Of a DNA stretch of 64,000 bases, positions 42,990 to 50,920 are shown one piece after another; within the stretch, counting starts at the first letter, position 1; the number at the start of each line of letters is the position of its first letter. The stretch is taken from assembly GCF_000193495.2 (NCBI RefSeq), contig NZ_AP023410.1:1984001-2048000 (forward strand). Direction: 5' to 3'. The DNA is from Acetobacter aceti NBRC 14818. Lineage in GTDB: Bacteria; Pseudomonadota; Alphaproteobacteria; Acetobacterales; Acetobacteraceae. The position numbers and the translations under genes are program-made. The notes beneath the pieces are model-generated. The model was given only the letters and a program-made list of their open reading frames with translations, did not search any database and had not been told where the DNA came from.

Positions 42990-44362
42990 CGACCGGCACT
43001 CCCTGCCCGGGCAGGCTTGCTGTCCGGCACGGTAAAGGCCTGTAGGGCGGCGCGCAGATTACTTTCGGAATCGATCAGAAAGTTGGCGCCGACCACCACG
43101 CTTTCCCCCGCCTTCAGGCCATCCAGGATCTGAGCCTCGTCATTGCCACGCGCGCCGACGCGCACCGAACGGGGTGCAAAACGGCCCTCCCCCGTTTCGA
43201 CCAGCACAACCTGACGGGTGCCGCTGTCGATAACCGACGAGGACGGCACGACCAGCACCGGCCCCGCCATGGACGCAGGGACATCGATCGCGATATCGGC
43301 ATACATGCCTGCCCGCAGCACACTATCCGCATTCGGCAACACGATCCGGATACGTCCGGTTCGCGTCTCGGTGGAGACGCTCGGATAGAGGAAATCGACG
43401 GTTCCGTCGAAGCGACGACCGGGAAAGGCGACAAGGCTGGCGTGCGCCTGCTGACCGACCCGCACCGCGCCCAGATCCTGCTCCTGCACTTCGGCAATCA
43501 GCCAGATCGGTGCGGTCGCCGCCGTCCGGTACAGCGGTTGATCCGGCCCGACGCGCGCGCCCTCCACCGCCATCTTTTCGGTCACGACCCCGTCCGCCGG
43601 CGCAACGACCGGGATGTGCCGCACGGCATGCCGGGTGCGTCGCAGCCGCGCGATTTCGGTCTCAGGCGCCCCAAGAGAGCGCAGGCGCTCCAGCGCGGCC
43701 GTTGCCATAGCCGGGTCCAAACTGGTGGCAATCAGATATTCCTGCTCGGATGCAACCAGATCCGGCGCGTAGATTTCGGCCATGACCTGGCCACGCCAGA
43801 CAGGATCGCCTGTGGCAGCGATATCGAGATGCTCGACCCAGCCGCCGACCCTGCTTGTCACCAAGGCGATGCGCCGTTCATCGAACTGGGCAATGCCGGT
43901 GGCATGCACGCTGCGGTTCAGCACCGGCTGCACTGCGGCAACGGAAGTCCGCACGCCGAGGATCTGCAAACGACCGGGCGGCACAAAAACCGTTCCCGCA
44001 TCCCGGATCTCGTTCTCATAGACAGGGAGGTACGCCATCCCCATGGCATCTTTCTTCGGCACCGGCGAAGTGTCGGGCAGCCCCATGGGATTGCGATAAA
44101 ATAGCACCCGGCCACGATCCGCCGACCGGGCCGAGGGACCGGAGGATCGCGAGGACGCGGCACCAGACCCCTGTGACCCGTCAGCATAGACCGGAACATA
44201 ATCCCGACCCTCCGACGTCTTCTTCGGATTGGCGGAATAGGCGGGCTTGCCGTCCGGATCCTGGTAATAGAGTGGCGTTCGGTCAGTCGCCGTCGCCGGT
44301 CCTGGCGTAGCGGTCGAAAGCGGGAGCAACGCCAGGACCAGGGACAGAAGACGCACCTTCAC
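42986..44362 (-). CDS. cusB: CusB-type adaptor with two heavy-metal-binding domains
   Basis: 458-residue periplasmic adaptor with a signal peptide. Two short heavy-metal-binding domains follow one another before the adaptor core: YYQDPDGKPAYSANPKKT-EGRDYVPVY and FYRNPMGLPDTSPVPKKDAMGMAYLPVY (each about 40 residues, given here in part). Most relatives have one. The core has the lipoyl/barrel segments VTSRVGGWVEHLDIAATGDP and PADGVVTEKMAVEGARVGP. It links CusA to CusC and hands metal to the pump. It overlaps cusC and cusA by four bases each. Confidence 0.9.
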   Translation of the reverse strand: MKVRLLSLVLALLPLSTATPGPATATDRTPLYYQDPDGKPAYSANPKKTSEGRDYVPVYADGSQGSGAASSRSSGPSARSADRGRVLFYRNPMGLPDTSPVPKKDAMGMAYLPVYENEIRDAGTVFVPPGRLQILGVRTSVAAVQPVLNRSVHATGIAQFDERRIALVTSRVGGWVEHLDIAATGDPVWRGQVMAEIYAPDLVASEQEYLIATSLDPAMATAALERLRSLGAPETEIARLRRTRHAVRHIPVVAPADGVVTEKMAVEGARVGPDQPLYRTAATAPIWLIAEVQEQDLGAVRVGQQAHASLVAFPGRRFDGTVDFLYPSVSTETRTGRIRIVLPNADSVLRAGMYADIAIDVPASMAGPVLVVPSSSVIDSGTRQVVLVETGEGRFAPRSVRVGARGNDEAQILDGLKAGESVVVGANFLIDSESNLRAALQAFTVPDSKPARAGSAGR

Positions 44363-45615
44363 AGATCACCCCCGATCAGGCGCTCGATGGTGGCCAGTTC
44401 CGTCTGTTCGTCGGTCTCGGTCCGGAGAAGCTCCAGCTCGGTGTCGTGCATCTGATGTTCCGCCGCGATCGCTGCCGCGAGATCGCCATGCCCCTGGCTG
44501 TAGCTGGCCAGCGTCGTCCGCGAGAGCGCGTCCGCCTGCGGCATACGCTGGCGACGGAGGAGGCTCTCCACATCGCGCGCCGCCTTGAGGCGGGCCAAGG
44601 CTTCGGCCAAGGCTGCCTGGATGGTCGCCATCGTTCCGTCGCGACGGCGCTCGGCGGCATCAAGGCGCGCGGTCTGCGCGTCTTCGTCGGCGCGCTTGGC
44701 ACCGAACTGCACGGGGATGCTCAGCGAGACCATGGCGCTGAATCCCGTCGGGGCATTGGTCTGCACGACCGGGCCGCCGCCGACCGTCACATCGGGATAC
44801 CAGGCCCGCTCGGCCAGCCGTCTCCGGCTTTCCGCCTCGTCGATTGCCGCGCTGTTCGCATGGACGGCGCCATTCCCGCTGCGCGCCCGGTCGAGCAAGC
44901 TCTCCACGCGCGGCAGAACCGCTGGGATCGGACGTAGCCGCATGGGCTCGGCCAATGGGGCGCCCGGGGGGCGGGCCAGCAGCGCATTCAGTTGGGCGGC
45001 GGCGGACTCTCGCTCGGCCTCCAGCCGGCTCGCCTCGATGACGGTGTTCGTCTCCTCCTCCTGGGCCTGGATCACGCCCGATTGGGCACCGTCGCCCTGG
45101 CCGTAGCGCACCATGGTCGCCTGCCGCATCTTGCGGGCGAGCGTCTGGATCTGCCGGTTGACCACCAGCGCGCGGGTAAAAGCGTAATAGCGCGCGAAGG
45201 CAATTTTGATCTGCGCGTCGAGTTCGTCCTGGGCGGCCCGCTCCCGGCCGCGCGCCGCGTCCACCTCGGACAGCGCCGCACGATGACGCAGATCCCGCTT
45301 TCCCCAGAGCGGGAAAGTTTGCGAGATCGTGATGAAGTTCATGCTGAACAGGCCGCCGGAGTGATAATTCTGGTAATTCTCCGTCAGCACCGGATCGTCC
45401 AGCGCACCGGCCGCTTCCGCCTGGGCCGCAGCGGCGGTCGTATCGAGTCCGGCGGCCCGCACCGCGGGGTTCAGGCGCTCGCCGAGCGCGAGCAGGCTCT
45501 CTACGGTGGCACCCGGCGGCCCTTCAGCCGCACGAGCAGCCCCGGATGAAACGATAAGAGCAGCCGCAGCCAGGAGCAGGCGCCCCGCCGCGTCACGGTT
45601 CCGCCGGGTTGCCAT
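44359..45615 (-). CDS. cusC: CusC-type outer-membrane factor (TolC family)
   Basis: 418-residue outer-membrane channel protein with a signal peptide (LLLAAAALIVSSGAARA). Typical TolC-family text: NPAVRAAGLDTTAAAAQAEA, SQTFPLWGKRDLR, and long helical repeats up to the C-terminus. The ATG at 45615 is chosen because TGGAGAAA lies before it and it starts just after the stop of the FixH-like gene; a longer frame to 45741 would overlap that gene. It completes the CusCBA complex. Confidence 0.88.
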   Translation of the reverse strand: MATRRNRDAAGRLLLAAAALIVSSGAARAAEGPPGATVESLLALGERLNPAVRAAGLDTTAAAAQAEAAGALDDPVLTENYQNYHSGGLFSMNFITISQTFPLWGKRDLRHRAALSEVDAARGRERAAQDELDAQIKIAFARYYAFTRALVVNRQIQTLARKMRQATMVRYGQGDGAQSGVIQAQEEETNTVIEASRLEAERESAAAQLNALLARPPGAPLAEPMRLRPIPAVLPRVESLLDRARSGNGAVHANSAAIDEAESRRRLAERAWYPDVTVGGGPVVQTNAPTGFSAMVSLSIPVQFGAKRADEDAQTARLDAAERRRDGTMATIQAALAEALARLKAARDVESLLRRQRMPQADALSRTTLASYSQGHGDLAAAIAAEHQMHDTELELLRTETDEQTELATIERLIGGDL

Positions 45616-45616
45616 G

Positions 45617-46027
45617 CTATTTCTCCAGCGTGACAACAACGGAACCGCGCACCGTCTCGGTTTCACCCTGCACCTTGGCCGCGAGCGTGATCGCCCACGG
45701 GCCGGGAGCACCGGCATCGAGGTCGATACGATAGAGCCCATCGCCTGACGCCGGCTCGATGGTCGTGGGCGAGGTCATCGTCGCCATGCCCATGGGGCTC
45801 ATGTCGGCCTTGCTCTCGAAGATGACGGCGTCCATGACCGGCTTGCCGTCGGGCACATGCACAAGCCGCACGATCATGACAGCCTTGTCACCGCTCAGAT
45901 GTGCCTGCTTGCCGGCAGCCTCGAAACGATAATCCGTCGCTGCCGCGAATGTCGGTGACACAAAGGCACCGGTCACGACGACGCAGGAGGCGAGCGCCAA
46001 CGCACCCGCGATCAGATATGTACGCAT
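45617..46027 (-). CDS. FixH/YtkA-like periplasmic protein
   Basis: 136-residue protein with a signal peptide (ending PTFAA) and a single immunoglobulin-like beta domain: VMIVRLVHVPDGKPVMDAVI, MSPMGMATMTSPTT and GPWAITLAAKVQGETETV. This pattern is that of the FixH/YtkA-like domain, common in copper trafficking operons, with Met residues that may touch Cu(I). It is encoded directly upstream of cusC in the same operon, so a periplasmic copper/silver chaperone role is plausible but not shown. Confidence 0.75.
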   Translation of the reverse strand: MRTYLIAGALALASCVVVTGAFVSPTFAAATDYRFEAAGKQAHLSGDKAVMIVRLVHVPDGKPVMDAVIFESKADMSPMGMATMTSPTTIEPASGDGLYRIDLDAGAPGPWAITLAAKVQGETETVRGSVVVTLEK

Positions 46028-46164
46028 GATAATGGAATCCTTCCCGCCCCGGAAATCCGGGGATAGAGCGCTGATCGACGTCCGGTTGCGGTCAGGACGC
46101 GCGAATACGCGCGCTCCTGAACGCAGGACGTGCGGAAACCAACGCCGTCACGGCGCCGGTGGGA

Positions 46165-46536
46165 TCAGGCGGTTCTGGGAGGGAAGGAAAGCGGCTCGGG
46201 CGAGCGGCCGACAGGAACACGTTCGGCAAGGCTATAGGCGATCATGCTGTAGCGGACCGGGCTTCCGATCGCCGCGGCCTGCGTTGGGCGATCAGGCACG
46301 CCGAGGCACTGCATGGTTTTCAGGCACTCCGGCGTCATGCCCTTGAACGGTGCGGTCGTTCCGGCGGGATGCATCGAGACCGACCCATCACAGCATGGCA
46401 TGGCCGCATCCAGGCTCGTGGCCTGCTCGGCATTCTGCGGCGGCATAGCCTGCACGGTGGCCGCGCCCATAAAGGCAAGACCAACGATAACGAATACCAG
46501 ACGTCGGAGAAAGCACCACCGCATACCGGCCATCAT
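46165..46536 (-). CDS. Small secreted Cys/Met protein of the cus operon
   Basis: 123-residue protein with a signal-like N-terminus (WCFLRRLVFVIVGLAFMGAA) and a short mature part containing AAMPCCDGSVSMHPAG and GMTPECLKTMQCLG. Paired Cys and Met residues suggest a metal contact. Double ATG at 46536/46533 is the likely start; the longer frame from 46632 has an Arg-rich, non-signal leader. I do not recognise a named family. It lies between the FixH-like gene and the tiny membrane protein, all in one direction. Confidence 0.6.
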   Translation of the reverse strand: MMAGMRWCFLRRLVFVIVGLAFMGAATVQAMPPQNAEQATSLDAAMPCCDGSVSMHPAGTTAPFKGMTPECLKTMQCLGVPDRPTQAAAIGSPVRYSMIAYSLAERVPVGRSPEPLSFPPRTA

Positions 46537-46647
46537 CTCGCAAACAGGCAAAGGGGGCAATCTCTTATGCACGGAGCGGAAGTCATGCCGCGCTCTTGGG
46601 CCGGTCGTTTGGGCTGGGACATCCCTCGCCACGCGAGGCCGGGCAAC

Positions 46648-46818
46648 TCACTTGAATGTCCGATCTGCGGAAGGGACTCGGCCGATCCGCGTCCTCCATC
46701 CCTCCGCGCACCACAGATACTTGACCAGTGCCGCGATCGCGAGCACGAGCACGATCAGCGTGAGCAGGCCGAACAGGCCCATGCCCCATCCCATGCCCTG
46801 CATGCAGTTTGTCATCAT
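46648..46818 (-). CDS. Small membrane protein at the head of the cus operon
   Basis: 56-residue protein starting MMTNCMQGMGWGMG with one membrane helix (LFGLLTLIVLVLAIAALVKY). GGGAGG lies at good spacing before the double ATG at 46818. Small proteins with MGWGMG-like starts and one helix are often found with copper or silver genes. An overlapping longer frame (to 47055) runs through the MerR remnant and is unlikely. Function unknown. Confidence 0.65.
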   Translation of the reverse strand: MMTNCMQGMGWGMGLFGLLTLIVLVLAIAALVKYLWCAEGWRTRIGRVPSADRTFK

Positions 46819-46926
46819 GACGGCCTCCCATGAGGCAATGATGCGGCCCGCCATGGCGATCCGCACGAACCATGACGACGTTGGCATTGTCCCGACTGTT
46901 TTCAATGCCAAGAAGGGCATTCCCGG

Positions 46927-47106
46927 ATGCGTTCCCCGCACGTCGCGAAGAACGACGTCATCGCCCGCACGCATCTGGCGGAGATCGACGGCAAGATGCG
47001 TGACTTGCAGGCCCTGCGTCGGGAACTGGTCGCGATGATCGGGCAATGCCACCATGGCACCGTCGCCGACTGCCGTATCATTGAGGCGTTGGCACCGCGT
47101 CAGTGA
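46927..47106 (+). pseudogene. MerR-family regulator, C-terminal remnant
   Basis: Open frame of 59 residues whose second half is the end of a metal-sensing MerR protein: HLAEIDGKMRDLQALRRELV and GQCHHGTVADCRIIEALAP, with the Cys pair of the metal loop. The helix-turn-helix N-terminus is missing; upstream DNA is unrelated. The cus operon lies divergently, so the sensor that once controlled it seems to have been cut by a rearrangement. Confidence 0.75.
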
Positions 47107-48149
47107 GCGTGGCCGTGCCGATGATGCAGGTCGGGATAATGCGGATGCCGATGGACCATCGGCATGTGCCGGTGCCGATGCGTGTGCGGTTCGCCCGTCG
47201 GATCGCCAGGCCCGTGCGCATGCTGATGGTGTTCGTCATGGCGATGCCGGTGCTCATGTTCCATGGCCTCGTGCGCATGCTCGTGATCGTGGCGCTCCGA
47301 CAGGTGGAGCCACAACCCGAAACCCATCAGGCCGCCGGCGATCAGCAACCTCAGCGACAAGGGATCGTGGAGCACCACAACCGCCAGCAGCGCGCCGACG
47401 AACGGCGCAAGCGAGAAATAGGCCCCCGTGCGCGCGGCACCGAGATGGCGCAGGGCCAGCACGAACAGGACAAGGCTCACCCCGTAACCCATGAACCCCA
47501 CGGCTCCAGCGGCGCCGAGTCCCCCGACAGTCGGCAGGACACCGCCCCTCCCGAACGCCAGCAGAAGATTGACCGTCCCTGCGACCAGCCCCTTGAGCAT
47601 TGCGATCTGCATCGGATCGGCCGCAGAAAGTTTGCCGGTCAAGTTGTTGTCGATCCCCCAGCACAGGCAGGCCGCTGCGATGAACAGGGCGCCCTGGTCA
47701 AGCATCGCATGCCCCTGCCATGATAATAACGCGGCGCCCGAGAGAATGGCGAAGGCGCCCAGCAGAAGCCGCCGGTCCACGTTCTCGCGGAATACGATCC
47801 AGGCAATCCCCATCGTCGCCAGCCCTTCGAGATTGAGCAACAGCGACGCGCTGGCCGCGTCGGTGCGCGCCAGCCCCAGCATCAACAGCAATGGGCCGGC
47901 AATCCCACCCGCCAGGATCACCAACGCCAACCAGGGCAAGTCCCCACGCCGCAACGGCGCTTCCGCAACGGGGCGTCCACGCATCCAGCGCAACAGATGC
48001 ACCGCCGCCAGACCGATCCCGGAACCGAGATAGAGCAGCCCGGCCATCATCCACGGATCGACGGAGCCAAGGAGAAGCTTGGCGAACGGTGTGCTGGCTC
48101 CAAACAGGATCGCGGACAATAATGCGAAAAGGATGCCAATGCGGTTCAT
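47100..48149 (-). CDS. EamA/DMT transporter with a long His-rich tail
   Basis: 349-residue transporter with ten hydrophobic helices in two EamA repeats (FALLSAILFGASTPFAKLLL and LGLARTDAASASLLLNLEGL in the first; GYGVSLVLFVLALRHLGAAR in the second). The last 65 residues are extremely His-rich (HDHEHAHEAMEHEHRHRHDE and on), a probable cytoplasmic metal-binding tail. EamA proteins usually move metabolites; the tail and the setting suggest a metal such as Ni, Co or Zn, but this is inference. The start codon is ATG at 48149. Confidence 0.8.
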   Translation of the reverse strand: MNRIGILFALLSAILFGASTPFAKLLLGSVDPWMMAGLLYLGSGIGLAAVHLLRWMRGRPVAEAPLRRGDLPWLALVILAGGIAGPLLLMLGLARTDAASASLLLNLEGLATMGIAWIVFRENVDRRLLLGAFAILSGAALLSWQGHAMLDQGALFIAAACLCWGIDNNLTGKLSAADPMQIAMLKGLVAGTVNLLLAFGRGGVLPTVGGLGAAGAVGFMGYGVSLVLFVLALRHLGAARTGAYFSLAPFVGALLAVVVLHDPLSLRLLIAGGLMGFGLWLHLSERHDHEHAHEAMEHEHRHRHDEHHQHAHGPGDPTGEPHTHRHRHMPMVHRHPHYPDLHHRHGHAH

Positions 48150-48360
48150 GGCCCGATCCTACCGCACGGTGGCTCAATCGAGAATGGGCCCCGCTGCAAG
48201 CGATGAGCAGACTACCGCCCGCGCTCTACGCTTCGATTTTGATGATAACGTGCCGGTTTTCCAAATGGATACACGATGCATGGACCGCACCGTCAAACGG
48301 CGATCGTCACATTACTGGCCAGGACGACACCATTACTTCATCGCCGCTGCCGCCCCAGGT

Positions 48361-48585
48361 CTATGTCGAACCGTCTCCGCAGCATGCCAGTCGCCCATGT
48401 TCCTGAACCGGCGGGCAAGGAACGTCGCCATAGGAGCAGAAGACGCAGCAATCCCCCGGCTTCGGTTTCAAGACGACGCCACAATGTGGGCAATCGTAAA
48501 AGAACTGGCAGGCATCGGTCGGCATGGTTTCCAGTGATTGCTGGCCACATGCGGGACAGGTCAGAAGCGAGGCAGGCCGAATCAT
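48361..48585 (-). CDS. GDCCVxC-motif protein
   Basis: 74-residue Cys-rich protein. It has CPACG and CPHCG knuckles and the family motif GDCCVFCSYGDVPCPPVQ, which defines the GDCCVxC group; some relatives use selenocysteine in the motif. The family is commonly encoded beside mercury transport genes. The start ATGA overlaps the stop of the MerT-like gene, so the two are coupled. It may bind or relay Hg(II) or another soft metal in the cytoplasm. Biochemical role is not established. Confidence 0.85.
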   Translation of the reverse strand: MIRPASLLTCPACGQQSLETMPTDACQFFYDCPHCGVVLKPKPGDCCVFCSYGDVPCPPVQEHGRLACCGDGST

Positions 48586-49016
48586 CTTACAGACAGGCTC
48601 CTGAGCAGGACGGGTTCCAGGCGTGGCCACACCAATGCCGCCAGCACGATGAGCGCGGTGGCAAAGGATAGCATCTGGATAACCCCGATGCGTCGCCGGA
48701 TAGACCCACTTTCCACACCCGCACAACAGACCCTGGCCTGCCGCCGATTGAGCGCCCAGGCGCTGACCAGCGCCGCGACCGCCAGCGCAATCAATGGCAC
48801 GCGCCATGGCGCAAGTCTCGACAGAACACTGAAAACCCCCGCACCGGCGCCCAGAGAAGCGAAGGCGAGCGGAATGAGGCAGCAGGACGACGCGATCAGC
48901 GCACCCACACCGGCGGCCATACCGCCCGCGACACACAGGACTCCACCTCTTTCCATGCCCATGCGGCTACGTGATGTTCGTTGAGGCAGGTCCGCCGTCT
49001 CATCCATGATCGTCAC
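48582..49016 (-). CDS. merT: MerT-family mercuric ion transporter
   Basis: 144-residue membrane protein with MerT features: first helix with an adjacent Cys pair (GALIASSCCLIPLAFASLGA), the segment SVLSRLAPWRVPLIALAV, a second Cys pair in the loop (ARVCCAGV) and a third helix. It imports Hg(II) into the cytoplasm in mer systems. GTG at 49016 is the listed start; the ATG at 49007 is equally possible. It is driven by a MerR-type promoter. No mercuric reductase gene (merA) is present, so its use is unclear. Confidence 0.82.
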   Translation of the reverse strand: MTIMDETADLPQRTSRSRMGMERGGVLCVAGGMAAGVGALIASSCCLIPLAFASLGAGAGVFSVLSRLAPWRVPLIALAVAALVSAWALNRRQARVCCAGVESGSIRRRIGVIQMLSFATALIVLAALVWPRLEPVLLRSLSVR

Positions 49017-49037
49017 TTTCCCATTGCGTCGCGCTTC

Positions 49038-49068
49038 ATGCTACACCCCGTAGTGGCTACGGACTCAA
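49038..49068 (-). promoter_or_regulatory. MerR-type promoter of the merT unit
   Basis: On the minus strand, -35 TTGAGT (49063-49068) and -10 TAGCAT (49038-49043) are separated by 19 bases holding the perfect palindrome CCGTAG-TGG-CTACGG (49048-49062). The long spacer and central palindrome are the signature of MerR-activated promoters. Confidence 0.8.
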
Positions 49069-49083
49069 GAGCAGGAGTGACGC

Positions 49084-49506
49084 ATGGTCGCCATCACGAT
49101 CGGCAAGCTGGCATCGGAAACCGGCGTTCATCTGGAGACGGTGCGCTACTATGAGCGCATCGGCCTCATTCCCGCGCCGCGAAGGGCGCGTAATGGCTAT
49201 CGCCATTATCGGGCCGAGGATGTCAGGCGCCTGTCATTCGTCCGACGCGCGCGGGATCTTGGTTTCGACATCGAGGAAATCAGAACCCTGCTCGCCTTGG
49301 CAGAACCCGGCCTACCCTCCTGCGACGAGGTCAGAACACTCGCCATAGCTCATCTGGGCGACATCCAGAGCAAGATCTCCGACCTGCAACGGCTCGCATC
49401 GCTCCTGACAACAAGCATCGAACAATGCCGTGAGTCGGAGGCCCTGACTTGCCCGGTGCTCGATATGCTGGGTGCCTCTGCGATCGGAAGCACGCCCAAC
49501 CCGTGA
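49084..49506 (+). CDS. merR: MerR-family mercury-type regulator
   Basis: 140-residue MerR regulator: helix-turn-helix TIGKLASETGVHLETVRYYE, then IGLIPAPRRARNGYRHY, and a metal site with three Cys: PSCDEVRT and QCRESEALTC. The three-Cys layout is like mercury MerR, whose spacing between the last two differs by one residue, so Hg(II) is the best guess and another soft metal is possible. It is divergent from the merT unit, with the promoter described above between them. Confidence 0.85.
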   Translation: MVAITIGKLASETGVHLETVRYYERIGLIPAPRRARNGYRHYRAEDVRRLSFVRRARDLGFDIEEIRTLLALAEPGLPSCDEVRTLAIAHLGDIQSKISDLQRLASLLTTSIEQCRESEALTCPVLDMLGASAIGSTPNP

Positions 49507-49573
49507 CGTATCGTTCCGGGAGGCGGTTAAGGTCTTGGCGTGGGTCCAATAATGGCGTCCGATCCGCGGCAGG

Positions 49574-49930
49574 CTACCCGCGCAAGAACCCAATCGCCAC
49601 CGGCTCGATCCGTGGCCAGAGCCATGCAAGACACCCCATGATCGTGGCGAACCCCATGATGCCGAGCGTCTGCCAGCCAGGCCTGTGTCCTGTCCGGTAC
49701 GCCTGATAACCCACCCAGAACCAACCGACAGCAACCGCCAGGATCGCGACCGGCGTCAGCCAGCGATAGGCGTTGGCGAACCAGGCGAGAATACCGCCTA
49801 CTGACCCGAGGATCGCGGCCGGCAGCGCGAGCGGCACGACGCAGCACACGCCGCAGGCCAGCGCCGCACTGGACGCCGTCATGGCAACCGCGCTGGCCGC
49901 CTTGTTTCCCGATGCGCTCGCCTCGCTCAT
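49574..49930 (-). CDS. MerT-like small membrane protein
   Basis: 118-residue membrane protein with the Cys-containing helix LACGVCCVVPLALPAAILGS and two further helices (WLTPVAILAVAVGWFWVGYQ and LGIMGFATIMGCLAWLW). The CxxCC arrangement in helix 1 recalls MerT/MerF importers but the sequence differs from the first MerT-like protein. The ATG at 49930 overlaps the stop of the upstream gene (ATGA) and has GGAG before it. Substrate unknown; a soft metal is likely from the regulator next door. Confidence 0.7.
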   Translation of the reverse strand: MSEASASGNKAASAVAMTASSAALACGVCCVVPLALPAAILGSVGGILAWFANAYRWLTPVAILAVAVGWFWVGYQAYRTGHRPGWQTLGIMGFATIMGCLAWLWPRIEPVAIGFLRG

Positions 49931-50304
49931 GCGCCGCACTCCGCCGCGCACCCGCAGGTCTTTTTCATCGGCGCGGTTGCTGGCTGACTGCGCGACGCAA
50001 ACTGCTCAAGCAGCGTTTCCGCAGCCTCACGCGCATACTCCGGGGCAGTAATCGTCAGAGTCAGCGCATCCATACGTTCAGCGATGTCAAACGCGAGGAA
50101 CGCGCAACAGGTTCGTTCGCCTTCGACCATACGCGCGATATCGTCCCGTGCGGCAGGATCATAATCCAGCACGAGATGAAGACCATCTCGGTGCGCTGAC
50201 CGAAGCGCCCTGGCGTTGAGACTGGCGATCCACTCCAGCCGCCTCGCCAGATCGCTGTTCTCCAGTGTGCAGGCAAGTGGGGCAGGCTCGTTTGGCTTCG
50301 TCAC
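49927..50304 (-). CDS. Unknown Cys-containing protein of the second mer-like unit
   Basis: 125-residue soluble protein. It has the core segment MVEGERTCCAFLAFDIAERM and a Cys-rich tail (KKTCGCAAECGA). Adjacent Cys in the middle and three at the end suggest capture of a soft metal and transfer to the MerT-like partner encoded next (overlap ATGA). I have seen similar proteins in metal islands without an assigned function. The start is GTG at 50304. Transcription is expected from the MerR-type promoter at 50353-50383. Confidence 0.65.
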   Translation of the reverse strand: MTKPNEPAPLACTLENSDLARRLEWIASLNARALRSAHRDGLHLVLDYDPAARDDIARMVEGERTCCAFLAFDIAERMDALTLTITAPEYAREAAETLLEQFASRSQPATAPMKKTCGCAAECGA

Positions 50305-50352
50305 GATACTACTTCGATGCCGTTCCGCCCGTTCGCGTGACGGTCTGGCGCT

Positions 50353-50383
50353 TGTTTACGAGTTCAAGTAACTTGAGGTTCAA
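50353..50383 (-). promoter_or_regulatory. MerR-type promoter of the second mer-like unit
   Basis: On the minus strand, -35 TTGAAC (50378-50383) and -10 TAAACA (50353-50358) are 19 bases apart, with the perfect palindrome TCAAGT-A-ACTTGA (50364-50376) in the spacer. It faces the Cys-protein/MerT-like pair and backs onto the divergent merR-type gene at 50410. Confidence 0.7.
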
Positions 50384-50409
50384 GATATTTTTTACGCGAG
50401 TTTCCCCCC

Positions 50410-50859
50410 ATGCCCGGATACAAGATCGGCGAGTTGGCCGAGCGCACCCGTACCAATGCCCCCACGATCCGCTATTATGAAGAGATCGGCCTGCTTCCAC
50501 GTCCGGAACGACAGGAAGGCAATCAGCGGCGTTATGCTGAAGACGATGTTCGACGGCTTACCTTCATTCGGCGCTGCCGGGCGTTTGGCTTTTCGATCGA
50601 TCAGGTTCGGGCATTGGTCGAATTGGTACAGGACCGTACGCGATCCTGTGCGGAAGCCCGCGACCTCGCGCATACTCACCTGATGGACGTCCGGGCGAAG
50701 TTGCGCGAATTGAAGGCGCTCGAGAAAAGCATCGCCGGGTTCGTCGCGACCTGCGACGCACAATGCGCCGGCGGTCCCGGCTCCGAGTGCGTGATTCTTG
50801 ACGAACTTGCCACCATCGAGCCGGCGGGGAACCGCGCATGCTGCGAAAGTGCGGTCTGA
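50410..50859 (+). CDS. MerR-family metal regulator
   Basis: 149-residue MerR protein: YKIGELAERTRTNAPTIRYY, EEIGLLPRPERQEGNQRRYA, then a metal site with CAEARDLAHTH, CDAQCAGGPGSEC and a final CC. The Cys-rich loop is longer than in CueR or MerR, so the metal cannot be named from sequence; Hg, Pb, Cd and Zn are candidates. It is divergent from the Cys-protein/MerT-like pair and upstream of a short cation transporter. Confidence 0.82.
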   Translation: MPGYKIGELAERTRTNAPTIRYYEEIGLLPRPERQEGNQRRYAEDDVRRLTFIRRCRAFGFSIDQVRALVELVQDRTRSCAEARDLAHTHLMDVRAKLRELKALEKSIAGFVATCDAQCAGGPGSECVILDELATIEPAGNRACCESAV

Positions 50860-50920
50860 TCTTCGCCTATAATCCATCTTCGGATGGGAGAAACCTGATA
50901 GAACGAAAGAGATAAAAACG

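Noticed and set aside
39612..43133. 1173-residue open frame on the plus strand
   Set aside because: Antisense shadow of cusA; composition dominated by His, Arg, Asp and Gln with no recognisable domain.
46648..47055. 135-residue version of the cus-head membrane protein
   Set aside because: The extra 79 N-terminal residues are antisense to the MerR remnant, and the strong GGGAGG site supports the short 56-residue form.
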